A DNA stretch of 64,000 bases from Paenibacillus periandrae (GTDB taxonomy: Bacteria > Bacillota > Bacilli > Paenibacillales > NBRC-103111), in assembly GCF_022458865.1 (NCBI RefSeq), contig NZ_JAJNMU010000009.1, forward strand, positions 1 to 64,000, written 5' to 3'. Shown piece after piece: positions 43,945-52,996 of the stretch (positions are counted from its first letter, which is position 1; every line of letters starts with the position of its first letter). A program made the translations under genes and the position numbers. The notes beneath the pieces are model-generated. The model had not been told where the DNA came from and searched no databases. It saw only the letters and a program-made list of their open reading frames with translations.

Positions 43945-43973
43945 TTGACATATAAGTAACATTAGTTTACAGT
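43945..43973 (+). promoter_or_regulatory. Sigma-A type promoter of add
   Basis: TTGACA, 17-base spacer, TACAGT, about 40 bases before the TTG start. Confidence 0.5.
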
Positions 43974-44013
43974 AAGTTCAATTATTTATTTTCGAGAACA
44001 TGGAGTGATCAAC

Positions 44014-45054
44014 TTGGAAAATGACAAAATTGACGATGCTGTGCTTAAACTGCCCAAGGTTGATCTTCATTTGCATCTGGATGGGTGCGTGAATCCTTCA
44101 ACTATTCTGGAATTGGCTGAGGAGCAAGAGATTGTTTTACCTGTATCCGACAGACAAGGGCTGCTGCCTTATATGCAGGTCGATGAGAACTGCAGCAGTC
44201 TGGCTGAATATTTGAGTAAATTTGATTTTACAACCCGTTTTCTGCAAACAGGAGCGGCATTGGAACGCGTTGCTTATGAAATTGTTGAGCAAGCATCGTT
44301 TCATAATTGTGCTTACATCGAGGTGCGATTTGCCCCGCAGCTTCATCGCCATAATGGGCTATCTGTGGAAGCGGCGATTCATTATGTTATTGAAGGACTA
44401 AAGCGTGGTGAGCAGCAATTTAAGGTGAAAGCGAGAGTTATTGCGATTTGTATGAGAAATCATTCAAATAAAGATAACCTGGAAGTGATCGAAGCTGCTG
44501 CTGCATATATAGGAAAAGGTCTTGGAGCTGTCGATCTGGCCGGAGATGAAGCCTCCTATGGTCCTGAGTTGTTCAGGGAGGTGTTCGCGCTGTCTCACAA
44601 GCTTGGGATTCCTGTCACGATTCATGCTGGAGAAGCGGCAGGGGCTGATAATATTAAAGAGGCTGTGACGAATCTTGGAGCTTGCCGTATCGGGCATGGA
44701 GTGAGGCTGAGAGAGGATGCCGCGATTCTGGAGATGATCGTTCAACAACAAATACCGTTGGAAATGTGCCCGTTAAGTAATATTCAAACGAAAGCTGTCC
44801 CAAGCTGGGAAAAGTACCCGATTCGTGATTATTTTGATCGCGGTATTAAAATAACCGTCAATACGGATAATCCGATCGTATCCGGAACGAATATTACGAA
44901 GGAGTACAGGGTCCTGAACGAACGGTTTGGTTTTACACTGCCTGAGCTGTCTGCATTGGTGATGAATGGCGTGGATTCAGCATTTTTGGATGGGCACGAG
45001 AAGAGGGCTCTCAAGCTGGATTTGCTTAGTAAATTCAAAGCCATGGGTGTTTAA
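44014..45054 (+). CDS. add: Adenosine deaminase
   Basis: 346 residues. TTG at 44014 is chosen because GGAGTG lies 6 bases upstream; GTG at 44005 would overlap that site. Deaminates adenosine to inosine in purine salvage, in the cytosol. Zinc-site motifs: DLHLHLDG with His19 and His21, VTIHAGEAAG with the third His and catalytic Glu, RIGHGVRL, and VNTDNP with the metal-binding Asp. NTDN in place of NTDD is common in one bacterial branch. Length is normal for the family. Monocistronic between a promoter and a terminator. Confidence 0.93.
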   Translation: MENDKIDDAVLKLPKVDLHLHLDGCVNPSTILELAEEQEIVLPVSDRQGLLPYMQVDENCSSLAEYLSKFDFTTRFLQTGAALERVAYEIVEQASFHNCAYIEVRFAPQLHRHNGLSVEAAIHYVIEGLKRGEQQFKVKARVIAICMRNHSNKDNLEVIEAAAAYIGKGLGAVDLAGDEASYGPELFREVFALSHKLGIPVTIHAGEAAGADNIKEAVTNLGACRIGHGVRLREDAAILEMIVQQQIPLEMCPLSNIQTKAVPSWEKYPIRDYFDRGIKITVNTDNPIVSGTNITKEYRVLNERFGFTLPELSALVMNGVDSAFLDGHEKRALKLDLLSKFKAMGV

Positions 45055-45069
45055 GTTAAAGTCGTTGAA

Positions 45070-45103
45070 AAGTACTTCAAGATCCCTTTGAGGTGCTTTT
45101 TTT
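45070..45103 (+). terminator. Terminator after add
   Basis: AAGTACTTCAA/TTGAGGTGCTT stem with two G-U pairs, then TTTTTTT. A second long hairpin (ACCTCGAA...TTCGAGGT, about 45154-45203) lies between add and the convergent gene. Confidence 0.75.
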
Positions 45104-45239
45104 ATGAGAATTACAAGAAACACGGGTACTTGTAGTAGCTTCGGCTCCTATCATCACTAAACCTCGAATCCGCTTGCTTGTTGATCATAGCGGTTCGAGG
45201 TTTTATGATGATGACACATATTCGATTAAGCATGATGAT

Positions 45240-46154
45240 TCAAGCTGACTCGGCAAGCTTGTTTAAATCGGTAAGAATTAAGTCGAACTGAACGAGTGGG
45301 CCGAGCGCGCGCAGGACGACCTTTATAGGGGAGCCTGGGCTGAAGGCTGTGCTTCTCACAACGGCTTGGGGCTCCAAATCAAGCTCGATGCCCCGGTTCG
45401 ACAAATTCACCAAATAAATGCCGTTATGTAAATTGAGTAATTCTCCGACGGAGGCTTCCATCATTTCTCCGGGCTCTTCAATCGATTCTTGGGCGTAGAT
45501 AGAAGCCAACTGCAGGAAAGAGGCTTCTGCAGCGCTGATCGCTGTAACTCGGGATAAGGATCGATCGCTGCTGATTAAAGACTGGTAAGCTGTCCATTCA
45601 TATACTGCCGCTGAATCTGTGGGGATGATCTCAATGCGAATATGGCTATCTATGAAACGAATCATATTTTTGGCAAACAAGCTGATATAATCGGTTAAGG
45701 CTTGCTCCAAGATCATATTCTGCTTCAATAAAATGGATTCCACGAGTGCTTCGATGCTGCCGTTTACAATGGATTCGAATTGATCATCGGTCAGACTATA
45801 ATCCTTTTTATATAAGATCAAAGCTGTGCTAAAGGTTTCATAATTCATCGTTCCTTGGTCAATCAATGCTTGTCCCAGAGTCAGATGTGCGCTTTGCTGT
45901 GAGGACAATAATTCGGTAACGACTTCTTCAGTCAAGAGGCCCATATCGACGGCGATTTCGCCGAATCTTTTATCCATTCTGGTTTGGGTCTGGTGTACTT
46001 TTTCTGCCTGCTCGGGGGTCATGTAGCCTTTGTTAATGGCAAGTGCGCCCAGCTTGACTCTCGTTTCGGCTTGTGCCGACAAAGCCTGATCCAGCGCGGA
46101 TGCAGTTACGAGGGAACGGTTTAATAGAAATTGTCCGAAGTATTGTGCGAACAT
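45240..46154 (-). CDS. CheX-like protein with MshEN/GspE_N-type N-terminal region
   Basis: 304 residues. The first 120 residues contain three similar helical units (LGALAINKGYMTPEQAEKVH, FGEIAVDMGLLTEEVVTELL, LGQALIDQGTMNYETFSTAL) like the N-terminal domain of GspE/MshE ATPases, which can bind c-di-GMP. The C-terminal half (VGELLNLHNGIYLVNLSNRG) matches CheX/CheC-like phosphatase or binding domains. Its ATG overlaps the stop of the CheY-like gene (TAATG), so the pair is translationally coupled. It may dephosphorylate or read out that regulator; no flagellar genes are nearby. Confidence 0.7.
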   Translation of the reverse strand: MFAQYFGQFLLNRSLVTASALDQALSAQAETRVKLGALAINKGYMTPEQAEKVHQTQTRMDKRFGEIAVDMGLLTEEVVTELLSSQQSAHLTLGQALIDQGTMNYETFSTALILYKKDYSLTDDQFESIVNGSIEALVESILLKQNMILEQALTDYISLFAKNMIRFIDSHIRIEIIPTDSAAVYEWTAYQSLISSDRSLSRVTAISAAEASFLQLASIYAQESIEEPGEMMEASVGELLNLHNGIYLVNLSNRGIELDLEPQAVVRSTAFSPGSPIKVVLRALGPLVQFDLILTDLNKLAESA

Positions 46155-46534
46155 TACTGAACACCCCGATCCTTAACGATTTTTTTTGCAATGTCGACAA
46201 TGACTTCAACCTGAATGGGTTTTTGTAAAAAGTTGTCGGCTCCCAGCTTGAGCGCTTTAATTAAATTGCTTTGCGTACCTACGGAAGAGGCCATGACAAC
46301 ATGGATTGTGGGGTCGATAATTTTGATTTCCTGCAGCGCTTCAATGCCATCTTTCTTCGGCATTACAATATCCAGAAGGACGAGGTCTGGCTGCTCGGTT
46401 CGGCATAGCGTGACAGCTTCTTCACCATCGATGGCTTCAAACAGATTGGTGAACCCGAGCTCGGACAAGGCTCCCTTTAGCTTTTTGCGAATAAGCATTG
46501 AATCGTCACATAACAAAATTTTCAAATCATACAT
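46154..46534 (-). CDS. CheY-like single-domain response regulator
   Basis: 126 residues, receiver domain only. Asp10 and Asp11 (LLCDDSMLIRKK), phosphoacceptor Asp55 (LVLLDIVMPKKDG), Ser83/Ser84 (VVMASSVG) and Lys105 (FLQKPIQ) are all present, so it should be phosphorylated normally. No output domain; the probable output is the CheX-like partner encoded immediately downstream. No histidine kinase gene is adjacent. Confidence 0.92.
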   Translation of the reverse strand: MYDLKILLCDDSMLIRKKLKGALSELGFTNLFEAIDGEEAVTLCRTEQPDLVLLDIVMPKKDGIEALQEIKIIDPTIHVVMASSVGTQSNLIKALKLGADNFLQKPIQVEVIVDIAKKIVKDRGVQ

Positions 46535-46700
46535 GGACTTCCACTCCTCAGCTATTGCTTCTCTAATATAATCTTACGTATATGATACTTTATATGTTAG
46601 ATAATATTACATTAATCATTATTAGACAAGTGGAAAATTGGATTAGTGGATGGGGATAATGGCGAAATAAGTTCCAATAACGGGGAAGTTGAGGAATAAT

Positions 46701-46736
46701 GAAGCAAAAGAAGAGACTCCTTGTGAGAGCCCCTTC
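46701..46736 (-). terminator. Terminator of the sugar catabolism cluster
   Basis: Read on the minus strand: AGAAGGGGCTC/GAGTCTCTTCT, 11 pairs including two G-U, then TTTTGCTTC. Confidence 0.7.
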
Positions 46737-46777
46737 TAATTTGTATCTATTTTATTCAATGATCTGAATCTGTGAGC

Positions 46778-47626
46778 TTATTGTAAGCCTGCCTCTGTAT
46801 ATACTTTGCGGAAAGCTTCTTGCGAACGTTTAAGCAGCACTGAGCTTGTTTCTGTGGCAGGCTGTGGCGTCAATATTTCTTGTGCCACCAAGCCGGTATA
46901 TCCGATTTGGTGGAGCCCGCGTAAGAAGCCAGCCAAATCGATAACACCTTCACCTGGATAGACGCGTCCATTATCCAATACTTCGGCCAGAGGAACATCA
47001 GGTGCATCATTAATATGTGCCAATACGATCTGACTGGCGTTCAAACGCAGAATATCGTCAACACCTAATCCATTGGTATACCAGTGGTAGCTGTCAAACA
47101 ACAAGCCTACATTATGTTCATCGATGGCATCGATCCAATCGAGGGTTTCCTGCAAGCCCCAGATAAAAGGATTGGCCCAGCGAGTCCGCAAATGGTGCGG
47201 TCCAACAAACTCGAGTCCGAAGCGTATGCCATATGGCGCCAGAATTTGTGCGCATGTGCGCAAACGACGGGTTGCGAGTGCCATAAAATGGGCTGCATTG
47301 TGATCCGTGGACGGCAGCACGTAGGTCGTGCAGGTTGTGCAGCCAACGGCCGCTGCCGCTTCCGCATCCTTGGCCAGACGAGCAAGTCCGCTGCGGAACT
47401 CCTCTTCGCTGTTGCGCCATTGTACGGACAGCCCGATGCTGCCAATCTGAATGCCCTGCTCACGAAGAAAGCTGTTCACAGACTCAGCGCCATCCTGGGC
47501 TAGCCATTCCTCCAGTTCAGTACCTCCGGCTGTGATAGCTTCGAACTCATGCTCTGCAGCGGCGCGTACAAAATCCTGAATGCTGCCAACAGCGCCAATG
47601 CCAGCTCGTGTAAGTGCTTTTAACAT
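46778..47626 (-). CDS. Sugar phosphate isomerase/epimerase-like TIM-barrel protein
   Basis: 282 residues, RBS AGGAGGAG. AP-endonuclease-2/xylose-isomerase-like fold with metal-site motifs: FGLEFVGPHH (Glu), GLLFDSYHWY (Asp, His), IVLAHINDAPDVPLAEVLDN (His, Asp) and VAQEILTP (Glu). These are the four ligand clusters of IolE/IolI-type enzymes. Probably isomerises or epimerises a keto-sugar or inositol derivative produced by the dehydrogenases upstream. It is the third gene in its operon, 21 bases after the second dehydrogenase. Confidence 0.85.
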   Translation of the reverse strand: MLKALTRAGIGAVGSIQDFVRAAAEHEFEAITAGGTELEEWLAQDGAESVNSFLREQGIQIGSIGLSVQWRNSEEEFRSGLARLAKDAEAAAAVGCTTCTTYVLPSTDHNAAHFMALATRRLRTCAQILAPYGIRFGLEFVGPHHLRTRWANPFIWGLQETLDWIDAIDEHNVGLLFDSYHWYTNGLGVDDILRLNASQIVLAHINDAPDVPLAEVLDNGRVYPGEGVIDLAGFLRGLHQIGYTGLVAQEILTPQPATETSSVLLKRSQEAFRKVYTEAGLQ

Positions 47627-47647
47627 GGATTCTCCTCCTTCTGCGTT

Positions 47648-48724
47648 CTATAAGTTCCAATCCAAGATAACTTCGTGACCTGTACGTGAAGACTCATAGA
47701 TGGCATCGAGAATTAAGTTGTTTGTAAATCCGGTCATAACCGAAGTGTCCGGCTGTTTGCCTTCACGAATACACTCTACAAAATGACGACTTAAGCGAAT
47801 ACGCCCGCCCTCATCCTTCTCAGGAGTAATCAATTCCACTTCTGCAGCCCGTTCAAAGGTTTCAGTGAGCAGCTTGCCCTTATTGCCAACGATAGAAGCG
47901 CCACCTTCGGAGCCCATCAGATGAATGAAATGGCTGCTGTCTGTGTCCATATGTACCGCCCAGCTTACTTCCAGTGTCAAGGTGCTGCCATTATCCAATT
48001 TAATCATTGCGGTTGCCAAATCCTCAACGTTGTAGCTTCCGCTCCAATCCGGAGTTCCCCAAGTGCCGATTCCGCGTTTTTTTGGACCGAATTCAGCATA
48101 GGTTGAACCGAATACGGATACAGGCTTGGCATCCCCAAGGAAGAAGAATGCTAAATCGAGCATATGCACACCGATGTCAATCAAAGGGCCGCCGCCGGAT
48201 TGTTGGTGATCGGTAAACCAGGTACCCCAGCCCGGAATCCCTTTACGTCGGAACCAGCCCACCTTGGCGTTGTAGATGCTGCCGATCGAGCCGTTATCTA
48301 TCTGCTGCTTCACCTGAAGCGGCAGCCAGTCCCAGCGCATTTGATGTGGAATCATCAGCACTTTGCCGGTTTCGTGCTGTGCTTTGACGATTTCACGTGC
48401 CGCTTGGGCATTGATAGCCATCGGTTTTTCCAATAACACATGCTTACCTGCATGCAGAGCCTGTACGGCCAGAGGTGCATGCCATTGGTTAGGAACACCG
48501 ATAACAATAGCATCAATATTAGGGTCCTGAATGAGTTCGTCATTAGTTTTATAGACAGTTGGGATGTCGTGCTTGGCAGCGCACTGCTGCGCTAAAGGGT
48601 AGTTCAGATCAGTTAAAGCGACGATTTCAACATCATCTTTCAATTGACCGAAAATATTCATGTGGACGTTGCCGATATTGCCTGATCCGATAATACCAAG
48701 CCTTATTTTGTTGCTAATGGTCAT
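47648..48724 (-). CDS. Gfo/Idh/MocA-family oxidoreductase, paralog B
   Basis: 358 residues, RBS GGAGG. N-terminal Rossmann fold with GIIGSGNIGNVHM (about 11-23) for NAD(P), then the EKPMA motif (about 97-101: LLEKPMAINAQAAREIVKAQ), and the GGGPLIDIGVHMLDLAFFFL helix with Asp and His of the catalytic region. Acts on a sugar or inositol; substrate unknown. Nearly identical in length and sequence to the gene at 48856, so one arose by tandem duplication. Followed closely by the isomerase gene. Confidence 0.9.
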   Translation of the reverse strand: MTISNKIRLGIIGSGNIGNVHMNIFGQLKDDVEIVALTDLNYPLAQQCAAKHDIPTVYKTNDELIQDPNIDAIVIGVPNQWHAPLAVQALHAGKHVLLEKPMAINAQAAREIVKAQHETGKVLMIPHQMRWDWLPLQVKQQIDNGSIGSIYNAKVGWFRRKGIPGWGTWFTDHQQSGGGPLIDIGVHMLDLAFFFLGDAKPVSVFGSTYAEFGPKKRGIGTWGTPDWSGSYNVEDLATAMIKLDNGSTLTLEVSWAVHMDTDSSHFIHLMGSEGGASIVGNKGKLLTETFERAAEVELITPEKDEGGRIRLSRHFVECIREGKQPDTSVMTGFTNNLILDAIYESSRTGHEVILDWNL

Positions 48725-48855
48725 GGTAACAGCCTCCGCTTAATTATGAAATAGAGTTACACTTGCTTCATTTATCATAAAATGTAAGCGTGTAAAAAAC
48801 ATTTCATTTTTTACGGAGGTTATCCCATTTTTTCAGCAGACTTTATTTTTATGGT

Positions 48856-49932
48856 TTAAAGTGACCAGTCGAGAATGACCTCATGGCCTGTCTGTGAAGA
48901 TCTATAGATGGCATCCAGAATCAGATTGTTCGTAAATCCACTCATTGCCGGGGTTGTCGGTTCTTTGCCATCACGGATACATTCGACAAAATGGCGGCTA
49001 AGCCGGATTCGTCCGCCTTCATCGTTCGCCGGTGTTACCAGCTCTACTTCGGTGGCTCGCTCGAAGGTTTCGGTGAGCAGCTTGCCTTGAGTGCCGCGAA
49101 TCGAAGCGCCGCCGTCCGAGCCCATCAAATGGACGAACTGCTTGCTGTCCGTATCCATATGTACAGCCCAGCTGACTTCGATGGTCAAAGTGCTTCCGTT
49201 GTCCATCTTGATCATAGCGGTAGCCAGATCCTCAACATTAAAAGATCCGTTCCAGTTGGGGGTTCCCCAGGTACCAATTCCGCGTCTCTTCGGTCCGAAC
49301 TCGGCATAGGTTGCGCCATAGACGGATACAGGCTTCACATCTCCCATGAAAAAGAAAGCCAAATCGAGCATATGCACACCAATATCAATGAGCGGGCCGC
49401 CCCCGGATTCCTCCTGCTTCGTAAACCAGGTTCCCCAGCCGGGAATGCCTTTGCGGCGGAACCAACCTACCTTGGCATTATATATTTGGCCAAGCGCACC
49501 TTTGTCAACCTGCTCCTTGACTTGAAGAGGAAGCCATTCCCAACGCATTTGGTGAGGGATCATCAAGACTTTGCCTGTTTCGCGTTGAGCTTTGACGATC
49601 TCACGGGCAGAAGGAACATCGATGGCCATCGGTTTCTCCAATAGCACATGCTTGCCGGCTCTTAAGGCTTGTACCGCCAGCGGGGCATGCCATTGATTCG
49701 GAACGCAAATCACGACAGCATCAATATCAGGATCCTGAATCAGTTCTTCAGAGGTCATATAGCATTTGGGTATACTGTACTCAGCTGCTCGCAGTTGCGC
49801 TAGTGGATTATAAGAATCGGTTATGGCAACAATATCCACTTCGGCAGGCAGCTGCTTGAACATAGTAATATGAACGTTAGCGATATTGCCCGCCCCTATA
49901 ATGCCGAGACGGATTTTTTCATTTGTAATCAT
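48856..49932 (-). CDS. Gfo/Idh/MocA-family oxidoreductase, paralog A
   Basis: 358 residues, RBS GGAGG, first gene of the minus-strand cluster. GIIGAGNIANVHI nucleotide-binding loop, EKPMAIDVPSAREIVKAQ and GGGPLIDIGVHMLDLAFFFM as in its tandem paralog. Most differences are conservative. The pair may accept different epimers, or the second copy may be a dosage duplicate. A 131-base gap with its own possible promoter separates the copies. Divergent from the AraC-family gene at 50059, the probable activator. Confidence 0.9.
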   Translation of the reverse strand: MITNEKIRLGIIGAGNIANVHITMFKQLPAEVDIVAITDSYNPLAQLRAAEYSIPKCYMTSEELIQDPDIDAVVICVPNQWHAPLAVQALRAGKHVLLEKPMAIDVPSAREIVKAQRETGKVLMIPHQMRWEWLPLQVKEQVDKGALGQIYNAKVGWFRRKGIPGWGTWFTKQEESGGGPLIDIGVHMLDLAFFFMGDVKPVSVYGATYAEFGPKRRGIGTWGTPNWNGSFNVEDLATAMIKMDNGSTLTIEVSWAVHMDTDSKQFVHLMGSDGGASIRGTQGKLLTETFERATEVELVTPANDEGGRIRLSRHFVECIRDGKEPTTPAMSGFTNNLILDAIYRSSQTGHEVILDWSL

Positions 49933-50058
49933 TGTAAGAAACCTCCGATTGAATTAAGTTGTGATACCATTTCATTATATAGTAAGATGTAGACGTATAA
50001 AACTAGGATTGTATTTAAGGATGAACATGATAAATGTTCAGCAGGAGTGAACAGCCAT

Positions 50059-50961
50059 ATGCCCGTAGTGCCGGTTTATTTAACCCATTATCCAAATATG
50101 GATACCGAGCTGCCTTTTCATATCAAGATTAATCATTTGAAACGGGATTTTGGCTCACATCGCCACGATTTTCTGGAGTTCTCTTATGTCATTGAGGGCC
50201 GAGGGTTTGAAATTATTAATGGAGTTCAGCATCCGATGGAGCCTGGTACGTTTACACTAGTCATGCCCTATCAATTTCATTCAATACACTCGGAACCTGA
50301 GCACCCGCTGCGATTGTATAACTGCAATTTTGGCATACATTTATATAACTCTTCCGAGCAGCTGCCGGGATCTGTTGAAACATTTGGGGAACGTGAACTG
50401 CTGCCTTACGTACAGGTGCCTGCCGGGGAGCAGGAGAAGTTCCAGGAGATCCTGAAGGAGCTGTACGAGGAGTATCATGACGAGCAAATATGGAGGCACG
50501 CGCTGATTAAGGTCAAGCTGACAGAAATTCTGGTCAGGTTTGACCGTCTGAGAAGAAGTGCGCAGCTTATGGATACGGTGAACGAGGTAATAAAAACAGA
50601 GGGAAGAGAACGAGGGAGGTCTAGTGGTGATATTTGGAAGGCGATACAATTCGTTCACGAGCATTACCGCGAGGACCTGACGTTATCGGGACTGGCTCAA
50701 CGTTTTGGCTTCAGCGTCCCATATTTGAGTGAGCTGTTCAAAAAAACGATTGGGCAAAACTTTGTTTCTTTCGTCCATGAGGTGAGAATTCGTCAGGCCT
50801 GCGGGCTGTTGATCGCAACGGAAATGACCGTACTGGATATTGCTTTAGAAACAGGTTATGGCTCCTATAACACGTTTACGCGCATTTTCAAGGAAAGCAA
50901 GGGGGTAACCCCGGCCATATTTCGCAAACAAAATAAGCTGCAGCTCACCGATCAACGGTAA
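50059..50961 (+). CDS. AraC-family transcriptional regulator
   Basis: 300 residues. ATG at 50059, with AGGAG 11 bases upstream; GTG at 50047 overlaps that site. N-terminal cupin sensor (GSHRHDFLEFSYVIEGRGFE, HPMEPGTFTLVMPYQFHSIH), and a C-terminal pair of helix-turn-helices (about 195-295: LTLSGLAQRFGFSVPYLSEL, FKKTIGQNF, ETGYGSYNTFTRIFKESKGV). This order is that of sugar-responsive activators. It diverges from the dehydrogenase/isomerase operon across 126 bases and most likely controls it. Confidence 0.92.
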   Translation: MPVVPVYLTHYPNMDTELPFHIKINHLKRDFGSHRHDFLEFSYVIEGRGFEIINGVQHPMEPGTFTLVMPYQFHSIHSEPEHPLRLYNCNFGIHLYNSSEQLPGSVETFGERELLPYVQVPAGEQEKFQEILKELYEEYHDEQIWRHALIKVKLTEILVRFDRLRRSAQLMDTVNEVIKTEGRERGRSSGDIWKAIQFVHEHYREDLTLSGLAQRFGFSVPYLSELFKKTIGQNFVSFVHEVRIRQACGLLIATEMTVLDIALETGYGSYNTFTRIFKESKGVTPAIFRKQNKLQLTDQR

Positions 50962-51043
50962 CCGCAGCCTGGATCCATATTCACGTACAGCATATACAAT
51001 TGAAGTCATTTACGGATAGGGGATGCTTGTGTCTTCATCCGCT

Positions 51044-52591
51044 TTATGGCTTTTTTGGTGTTATCGGCAGTGTATAATTCGGAGATTGGACGAGTACATG
51101 CTCTTGACTATCGATCACACGAACCTGCAGCTGCAGGGCTCCGAGATTTGCCGCCATCTCCTTGGGTAGGGATGCACTTAAGCTATCCTCTGTTTGCCAC
51201 ACCGTGGGGAGCGGTACTCCGTCCGCGTACAGGACACTGCCTTGTCCGAACCGGCCTCCTTTGACCAAAAGCGTCATGGACTTGATCCAGTCTGCTACGA
51301 GGCCTTCACCAACGCTTAGGCTATCGGGTGATACAGACTCAATAACAGGATCACCATAGCCAATTGTATAAGGCTGTGAAGCATCCTCGGTTTCCTCGGT
51401 TTTCGCTAGAATAGCTTGCTGGCGCTCCTGATACTCCACCAAATCGTTTTCATCGATCTTCATCGCTTCATAATAGTTTTTAGGCGGTATAACAGGAATT
51501 TTTTTAGATAAGTTGTACAAAAAATCAGTATAAGTACTGCCTTGCAGCTTTGCGAGCTTAAGGATATAAGGACTCAGGAAGGAGGGGCTCATTCGTAGCG
51601 TTTCCTGACCCTCAGTCAAATAATTGTTCCAGACCAGAAGAGGGACCATGTGCATCTTTTCCAGGAAATTCGGATCATCGGGACCTTGAATGTAGCCGCT
51701 TTTCTGATACACATAATAATCCGTTTCCAAATGGGGAAGATGGTCGCCAAAAAAGACGAGAATGGTAGGCTCCTTCAACTGGCCGAAGTAGGTGACGAGC
51801 TCCTTTAGCATCGAGTCGGCACCACTGGCTCCCTGTGCATAAGTTTCAAGAATCGATATCGCATCATCTGACATATTGCCTCGAATGTTAATGCTGTTGC
51901 GCTTAAATTTATTGGCCCAGTAGTGATAATGATTCTCCATTGTATTTGCAAAAATAAGATCTGGACCGCTGCTGCGTTTGCTCTCTTCGATAATTCGTTT
52001 AGCAACGGCGTGGTCACCGATATAGGGACCGACATATTCATCCGGATCAAAAAATTCCAATGGAATAAAATGTGAGAATCCGAAACGCTTGTACACGTTC
52101 ACGCTGTTCACATACCAATTGTAGAACGGACTAATAACCGTGGATTTATAGCCTTGGCGTCCCAAAATACTGGCAATGGAGTCAACAGGATGATCGATAA
52201 CCTTTTCATAGGCAATTTCATCAGGGGGCAGAAAGCGCATTGAATTGCCTGATAACACCTCCAGCTCTACATTGGCAGTGCCCCCGCCGTATTGAGGTGA
52301 AAGCATCGTGCCGTGCGTAAATTTTTCCTGAAGGGCATGAAAGGTTGGGATCGGGTCCCTGCTGAATTTAAGTCCTGGTATTTGTGTAGGGTCCCAGAAT
52401 GCTTCACTCAAGACGATGATGATATTAGGGTTTTGCTGTAATTCCTCAGCAGTCCACTCTGTACTTTTATCGACAAGCTGCAGCGGATGTGTGCGTTCCG
52501 AGTCCGACGAGGAGGTGCTGAGAACAGCACAAAGAGAGGCAACCAGGACAAAAGCTGCTGTACGCAAAACAATGAATCGCTTTTTCACCAT
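51044..52591 (-). CDS. LTA synthase-family sulfatase-like protein lacking the multi-helix membrane domain
   Basis: 515 residues, RBS AGGAG. One N-terminal hydrophobic segment (RTAAFVLVASLCAVLSTSSS) instead of the five helices of LtaS/YfnI. The extracellular phosphatase-like domain spans about 50-370: NIIIVLSEAFWDP (metal Glu), GTMLSPQYGGGTANVELEVL with the threonine nucleophile region, SISPFYNWYVN-like segment, ANTMENHYHYW, and TILVFFGDHLPHLE with metal-binding Asp and His. The last 100 residues form an IPT/TIG-like beta domain. Could transfer or hydrolyse glycerophosphate at the cell surface, or modify another polymer; the reduced anchor argues against classical LtaS. Confidence 0.85.
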   Translation of the reverse strand: MVKKRFIVLRTAAFVLVASLCAVLSTSSSDSERTHPLQLVDKSTEWTAEELQQNPNIIIVLSEAFWDPTQIPGLKFSRDPIPTFHALQEKFTHGTMLSPQYGGGTANVELEVLSGNSMRFLPPDEIAYEKVIDHPVDSIASILGRQGYKSTVISPFYNWYVNSVNVYKRFGFSHFIPLEFFDPDEYVGPYIGDHAVAKRIIEESKRSSGPDLIFANTMENHYHYWANKFKRNSINIRGNMSDDAISILETYAQGASGADSMLKELVTYFGQLKEPTILVFFGDHLPHLETDYYVYQKSGYIQGPDDPNFLEKMHMVPLLVWNNYLTEGQETLRMSPSFLSPYILKLAKLQGSTYTDFLYNLSKKIPVIPPKNYYEAMKIDENDLVEYQERQQAILAKTEETEDASQPYTIGYGDPVIESVSPDSLSVGEGLVADWIKSMTLLVKGGRFGQGSVLYADGVPLPTVWQTEDSLSASLPKEMAANLGALQLQVRVIDSQEHVLVQSPNYTLPITPKKP

Positions 52592-52996
52592 GGTAAACGC
52601 TCCTGCTCAACAAATTTAAAGACATTATAGCATGATGCTGCTGGAATGAAGTGGTTTTTTTAAAAAAATTATAAGCGCTTCCATTTTTGTGTTGAAAGCT
52701 TGGACATGCGATTAACTTTGGCTGGACACTACATGATGGAATGCGTTTAAACGTTGTGTCATAAAAGAGCGATTAAGACTTATAAAGAATGTACTAATGA
52801 TATATTTTCGGATTTAATCAAATAAATAACTCGTAAATAATGATTAAAATTATATATTGCGTCATAATATTATATATGGTATATATTATTTGAGGTGTAT
52901 ATTCTGTTTTAGAGTACTTGACAGGCACGTTTGATTGGGTAGGTCACAATGATATAGCGATTATGCGCTATAAATCAATCGAGGAGTGATGGGGAT
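52592..52996. other. AT-rich divergent promoter region
   Basis: About 400 bases, no gene. A cre-like sequence TATAAGCGCTTCCA lies at 52670-52683, close to the catabolite-repression consensus. A TTGACA at 52918 lacks a matching -10 at normal spacing. An inverted repeat TATAGCG-ATTATG-CGCTATA at 52953-52972 sits just before the SR1P-like gene and could be an operator. Confidence 0.45.

Noticed and set aside
43862-44013. Possible riboswitch before add
   Set aside because: Only a terminator of the upstream gene and a plain promoter are visible; no purine aptamer core was found.
47084-47503. 139-codon open frame on the plus strand
   Set aside because: Antisense to the TIM-barrel isomerase; no RBS or domain.
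48991-49644. 217-codon open frame on the plus strand
   Set aside because: Antisense to a clear Gfo/Idh gene, and a similar shadow exists opposite its paralog, so it reflects codon usage.
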